In this document: positions 6,875 through 8,589 of the stretch, piece by piece
Layout of the letters: each line of letters starts with the position of its first letter
How positions within the stretch are numbered: the stretch's first letter is position 1
Assembly (NCBI GenBank): GCA_905215945.1
Contig: CAJMRZ010000049.1
Location: 1 to 8,589, forward strand
Direction: 5' to 3'
DNA from: an uncultured bacterium
Lineage (GTDB): Bacteria; Actinomycetota; Coriobacteriia; Coriobacteriales; Coriobacteriaceae
Length of the DNA stretch: 8,589 nucleotides
Position numbers and translations under genes: made by a program
Notes under the pieces: generated by a model
Seen by the model: only the letters and a program-made list of their open reading frames with translations
What the model was told of the DNA's origin: nothing
Database searches by the model: none

Positions 6875-7603
6875 TTACTCGGCCTTGGGCTCAGCGGCCA
6901 TCTCGGCCTCGGAGACCTGCTCCTTGCCGGAGCCAGCGAGGCAGGCGTCAGCCATGAGCTCGCACATAAGGGTGACAGCGGAGATAGCGTCATCGTTGCA
7001 GGGGATGCCGTACTCGACCTCGTCGGGATCGGAGTTGGTGTCGATCAGGGCGACAACGGGGATGTTCAGGCGCTGAGCCTCCTTGATGGCGTTCTCCTCG
7101 CGCTTGGTGTCGATGACGAAGAGAGCCTGGGGCAGACCCTTCATGTCGCGGGCGCCACCGAGGTTGGTCTGGAGCTTGGTGAGCTCCTTGCCGAGCACAG
7201 CCTGCTCCTTCTTGGGGAGCACTGCCATGCGGCCGTCCTCGACCATAGCCTCGAGCTCCTCCATGCGGTTGATGCGGGAGCGGATGGTGACGAAGTTGGT
7301 CAGCATACCGCCGAGCCAACGCTGGTTGATGTAAGGCATGTTGGCGCGCTCAGCAGCGTTCTTGACGGCCTCCTGAGCCTGCTTCTTGGTGCCGACGAAC
7401 AGCACGTTGCCGCCCTTGGCGACGTGCTTGACGAAGGTGTAGGCCTGGTCGGCGTCGAGGATGGTCTGCTTGAGGTCGAGGATGTAGATGCCGTTGCGCT
7501 CACCGAAGATGAACGGCTTCATCTTGGGGTTCCAGCGACGGGTCTGGTGACCGAAGTGGCAGCCGGCCTCGAGCAGGGTGCGGATATTAATCTTGGTAGC
7601 CAT
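6875..7603 (-). CDS. rpsB: 30S ribosomal protein S2
   Basis: S2 binds late in 30S assembly, near S1 in E. coli. The 242 aa carry the family motifs [19 protein letters not shown] (10-28), FVGTKKQAQ (69-77), [10 protein letters not shown] (95-104) and [11 protein letters not shown]. The C terminus is an acidic, Ala/Glu-rich tail ending EPKAE. The ATG at 7603 has an AGGAGG ribosome site (7610-7615) 6 bases upstream. The gene has its own strong promoter and a long leader, and it is followed by tsf. S2 is known to repress its own operon in E. coli; the leader here would suit similar control, but that is inference. Confidence 0.98.
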   Translation of the reverse strand: MATKINIRTLLEAGCHFGHQTRRWNPKMKPFIFGERNGIYILDLKQTILDADQAYTFVKHVAKGGNVLFVGTKKQAQEAVKNAAERANMPYINQRWLGGMLTNFVTIRSRINRMEELEAMVEDGRMAVLPKKEQAVLGKELTKLQTNLGGARDMKGLPQALFVIDTKREENAIKEAQRLNIPVVALIDTNSDPDEVEYGIPCNDDAISAVTLMCELMADACLAGSGKEQVSEAEMAAEPKAE

Positions 7604-7739
7604 GTTAAACCTCCTGTGGTTTGCCTCCGCGCGGGGTCATCCTCCAAAACCAACCCGGACATGTGCTACCAAAGCCCGGGCACCACGGTATGAAGTAGCC
7701 GCGCGTGCGTGATAAAAACATGTTGCCGTGAAGCAACCC
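7604..7739 (-). ncRNA. Structured 5' leader of rpsB mRNA, candidate cis-regulatory RNA
   Basis: About 135 nt lie between the predicted transcription start (near 7739) and the rpsB ATG. Reading the minus strand, three pairings can be drawn: a 5'-terminal hairpin GTTGC/GCAAC (7733-7737 with 7722-7726) followed closely by TTTTT; CCGGG with CCCGG (7676-7680 with 7654-7658, plus-strand sequence); and a 7-bp long-range stem CGCGCGG with CCGCGCG (7699-7705 with 7628-7634). The long-range stem encloses the second hairpin and ends about 12 bases before the ribosome site. No folding was computed. It may be an autoregulatory S2 leader, but I do not recognise it as a named RNA family. Confidence 0.4.
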
Positions 7740-7744
7740 GATGA

Positions 7745-7773
7745 ATGATAGCAGGAATGCATCTTCCTGCCAA
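7745..7773 (-). promoter_or_regulatory. rpsB promoter (sigma-70 type, extended -10)
   Basis: Minus strand: -35 box TTGGCA (7768-7773, five of six to TTGACA), a 17-base spacer, and -10 box TATCAT (7745-7750, five of six to TATAAT), preceded by TGC as an extended -10. The start point would be about 7739. It is the best promoter match I found in the window. The spacer and the -35 edge contain a perfect inverted repeat, described separately. Confidence 0.75.
7751..7770. repeat. Inverted repeat inside the rpsB promoter spacer
   Basis: GCAGGAA (7751-7757), a 6-base TGCATC centre, then TTCCTGC (7764-7770). The 7-bp arms are perfect and span the whole spacer plus half the -35 box. The symmetry and position suit a dimeric repressor site. 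There is no T-tract after it, so it is not a terminator. Confidence 0.5.
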
Positions 7774-7823
7774 CCCGCAATCAAAACCACACACCTGAGT
7801 GCGGTATGACAGGCGCCCCTCTC

Positions 7824-7852
7824 AAAAAATCGCCGCGTGCTACTCGCCGCGA
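7824..7852 (-). terminator. Intrinsic terminator overlapping the end of xerC
   Basis: On the minus strand, TCGC-G-GCG pairs with CGC-G-GCGA (7830-7852; seven pairs and one G-G mismatch, 7-base loop), followed by six T (7824-7829). The xerC stop codon lies inside the loop. It should end xerC transcription before the rpsB promoter. Confidence 0.6.
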
Positions 7853-8589
7853 GGATGAGCTTGAGCCACGGCACGTTTGAGCCGATCGGGCGTGAGATGC
7901 GTGTAAATCTGCGTTGTAGACAAGCTCGCATGGCCCAGCAGCTCTTGAACCGAGCGCAGGTCCGCACCGCCCTCGAGCAAGTCGGTCGCATAGGTATGGC
8001 GCATCGCATGCGGGGCGATGTCGGCCGGAATGCCGGCGAGCGTCGCCAGCATATGGAACCGCCGCCTGAGCATGGCGGCGCTCATGCGATTGCCGCGCGC
8101 CGATATAAGCAGCGGATGCGGCCCGGTAGCGGGGTCACGGCGCTTTGCCTGAGCGAGCAACTCCGGCCTCCCCTCCTCAATATAGAGACGCGTCACCTCG
8201 AGCGCACGACGATACAGAGGAACGATGCGCTCCTTGCTTCCCTTGCCCCAAAGGCGCAGCGTGCGTTCGGACCAAGCGATGGACTCCACATTGAGTGCTG
8301 CGAGCTCAGAGATACGAGCACCCGAGGCATAGAGTAGCTCGAGCATCGCCGCATCGCGCAGTCCCGCAGGCGTCGATGTATCAGGCGTCTTGAGCAGCGC
8401 CTCGATCTGCAGGGTCGTAAGGACGCCCGGCAGGTCACGCGGCAGCTTGGGCGATGCGATCGCCGAGACCGCATCGCCCTCGACAATCCCCTCGACAGCC
8501 ATCCACCGATAGAGTGAGCGAATGGCAGACAGGTGTGCCGCAAGGGTCCGAGCCGCCACCTGGCCACGCGACAGCTCGGCCAAATAGGA
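7840..8589 (-). CDS. xerC: Tyrosine recombinase XerC, C-terminal part
   Basis: Site-specific tyrosine recombinase; XerC acts with XerD at the chromosomal dif site to resolve dimers at division. The frame is open to the right edge (S-Y precede the TTG at 8583), so the N terminus is missing. Counting from that TTG, residues 1-45 are the end of the core-binding SAM-like domain (LAAHLSAIRSLYRWM, 14-28). The catalytic domain shows the first arginine in ASGARISEL (86-94, R90), the beta-hairpin lysine in GKGSKER (113-119), HAMRHTYATDLL (192-203, with H192 and R195), and LGHASLSTTQIYTHL (216-230) with H218 and nucleophile Y227. All catalytic residues are present. The location beside rpsB matches xerC in Mycobacterium as I recall it. 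XerD or another chromosomal Xer homologue cannot be excluded from the sequence alone, and nothing nearby suggests a phage or transposon. Confidence 0.9.
   Translation of the reverse strand, partial: SYLAELSRGQVAARTLAAHLSAIRSLYRWMAVEGIVEGDAVSAIASPKLPRDLPGVLTTLQIEALLKTPDTSTPAGLRDAAMLELLYASGARISELAALNVESIAWSERTLRLWGKGSKERIVPLYRRALEVTRLYIEEGRPELLAQAKRRDPATGPHPLLISARGNRMSAAMLRRRFHMLATLAGIPADIAPHAMRHTYATDLLEGGADLRSVQELLGHASLSTTQIYTHLTPDRLKRAVAQAHPRGE

Noticed and set aside
7605..7640. An 11-codon upstream reading frame in the rpsB leader ([11 protein letters not shown]) ending one base before the rpsB ATG
   Set aside because: The GGAGG before its ATG has no spacing at all, so initiation is unlikely. 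The placement looks accidental.
6191..7693. A 500-codon open frame on the plus strand opposite tsf and rpsB
   Set aside because: It is exactly antisense to two certain, highly conserved genes. Its Leu/Gly-rich product matches no family I know and results from their codon bias.
7714..7737. The GTTGC/GCAAC hairpin plus TTTTT at the start of the rpsB leader as a transcription attenuator
   Set aside because: The stem is only 5 bp and is separated from the T-run by three bases, so it is weak as a terminator. It is kept only as part of the structured leader.
7840..8589. The tyrosine recombinase as an integrase marking a mobile element
   Set aside because: Its sequence is Xer-like to the last motif. 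It sits in a conserved housekeeping order, with no att-like repeats, tRNA or cargo genes in view.

Overview
The window is a minus-strand housekeeping gene cluster from a moderately high-GC bacterium. The gene order (xerC, rpsB, tsf, pyrH, frr, uppS, cdsA, dxr, site-2 protease, ispG) follows the arrangement I know from Actinobacteria such as Mycobacterium. The protein style (an Ala/Pro/Lys-rich CdsA N-terminal tail, a single-PDZ M50 protease) points to a Coriobacteriia member, possibly Collinsella. The class and genus are inference from memory, not from a search.

In transcription order, which runs right to left, the right edge carries the C-terminal two thirds of a XerC-type tyrosine recombinase. 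It ends in a hairpin plus T-tract terminator that contains its own stop codon. A 236-base gap follows, holding a near-consensus promoter and a roughly 135-nt structured leader for rpsB. rpsB and tsf (ribosomal protein S2 and EF-Ts) form the first transcription unit, closed by a strong hairpin terminator. An extended -10 element behind that terminator may start the second unit.

The second unit is tightly packed: pyrH (UMP kinase), frr (ribosome recycling factor), uppS (undecaprenyl diphosphate synthase), cdsA (CDP-diacylglycerol synthase), dxr (second step of the MEP isoprenoid pathway), an RseP/RasP-type intramembrane protease, and the start of ispG (a late MEP step), which runs off the left edge. 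Junctions are a few bases or overlap, and Shine-Dalgarno sites often lie in the end of the preceding gene, so translation is probably coupled. The unit links translation to nucleotide supply, isoprenoid precursors (dxr, ispG), the lipid carrier for cell wall made from them (uppS), and phospholipid precursor supply (cdsA).

Four things stand out. The cdsA reading frame is broken near its N terminus by what looks like one missing base. The site-2 protease has a winged-helix-like segment in its cytosolic loop. A perfect inverted repeat fills the spacer of the rpsB promoter. The rpsB leader can form long-range pairing consistent with feedback control. I found no mobile element, CRISPR array, RNA gene or unknown gene cluster. 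This is mostly a conserved region rather than an accessory island.
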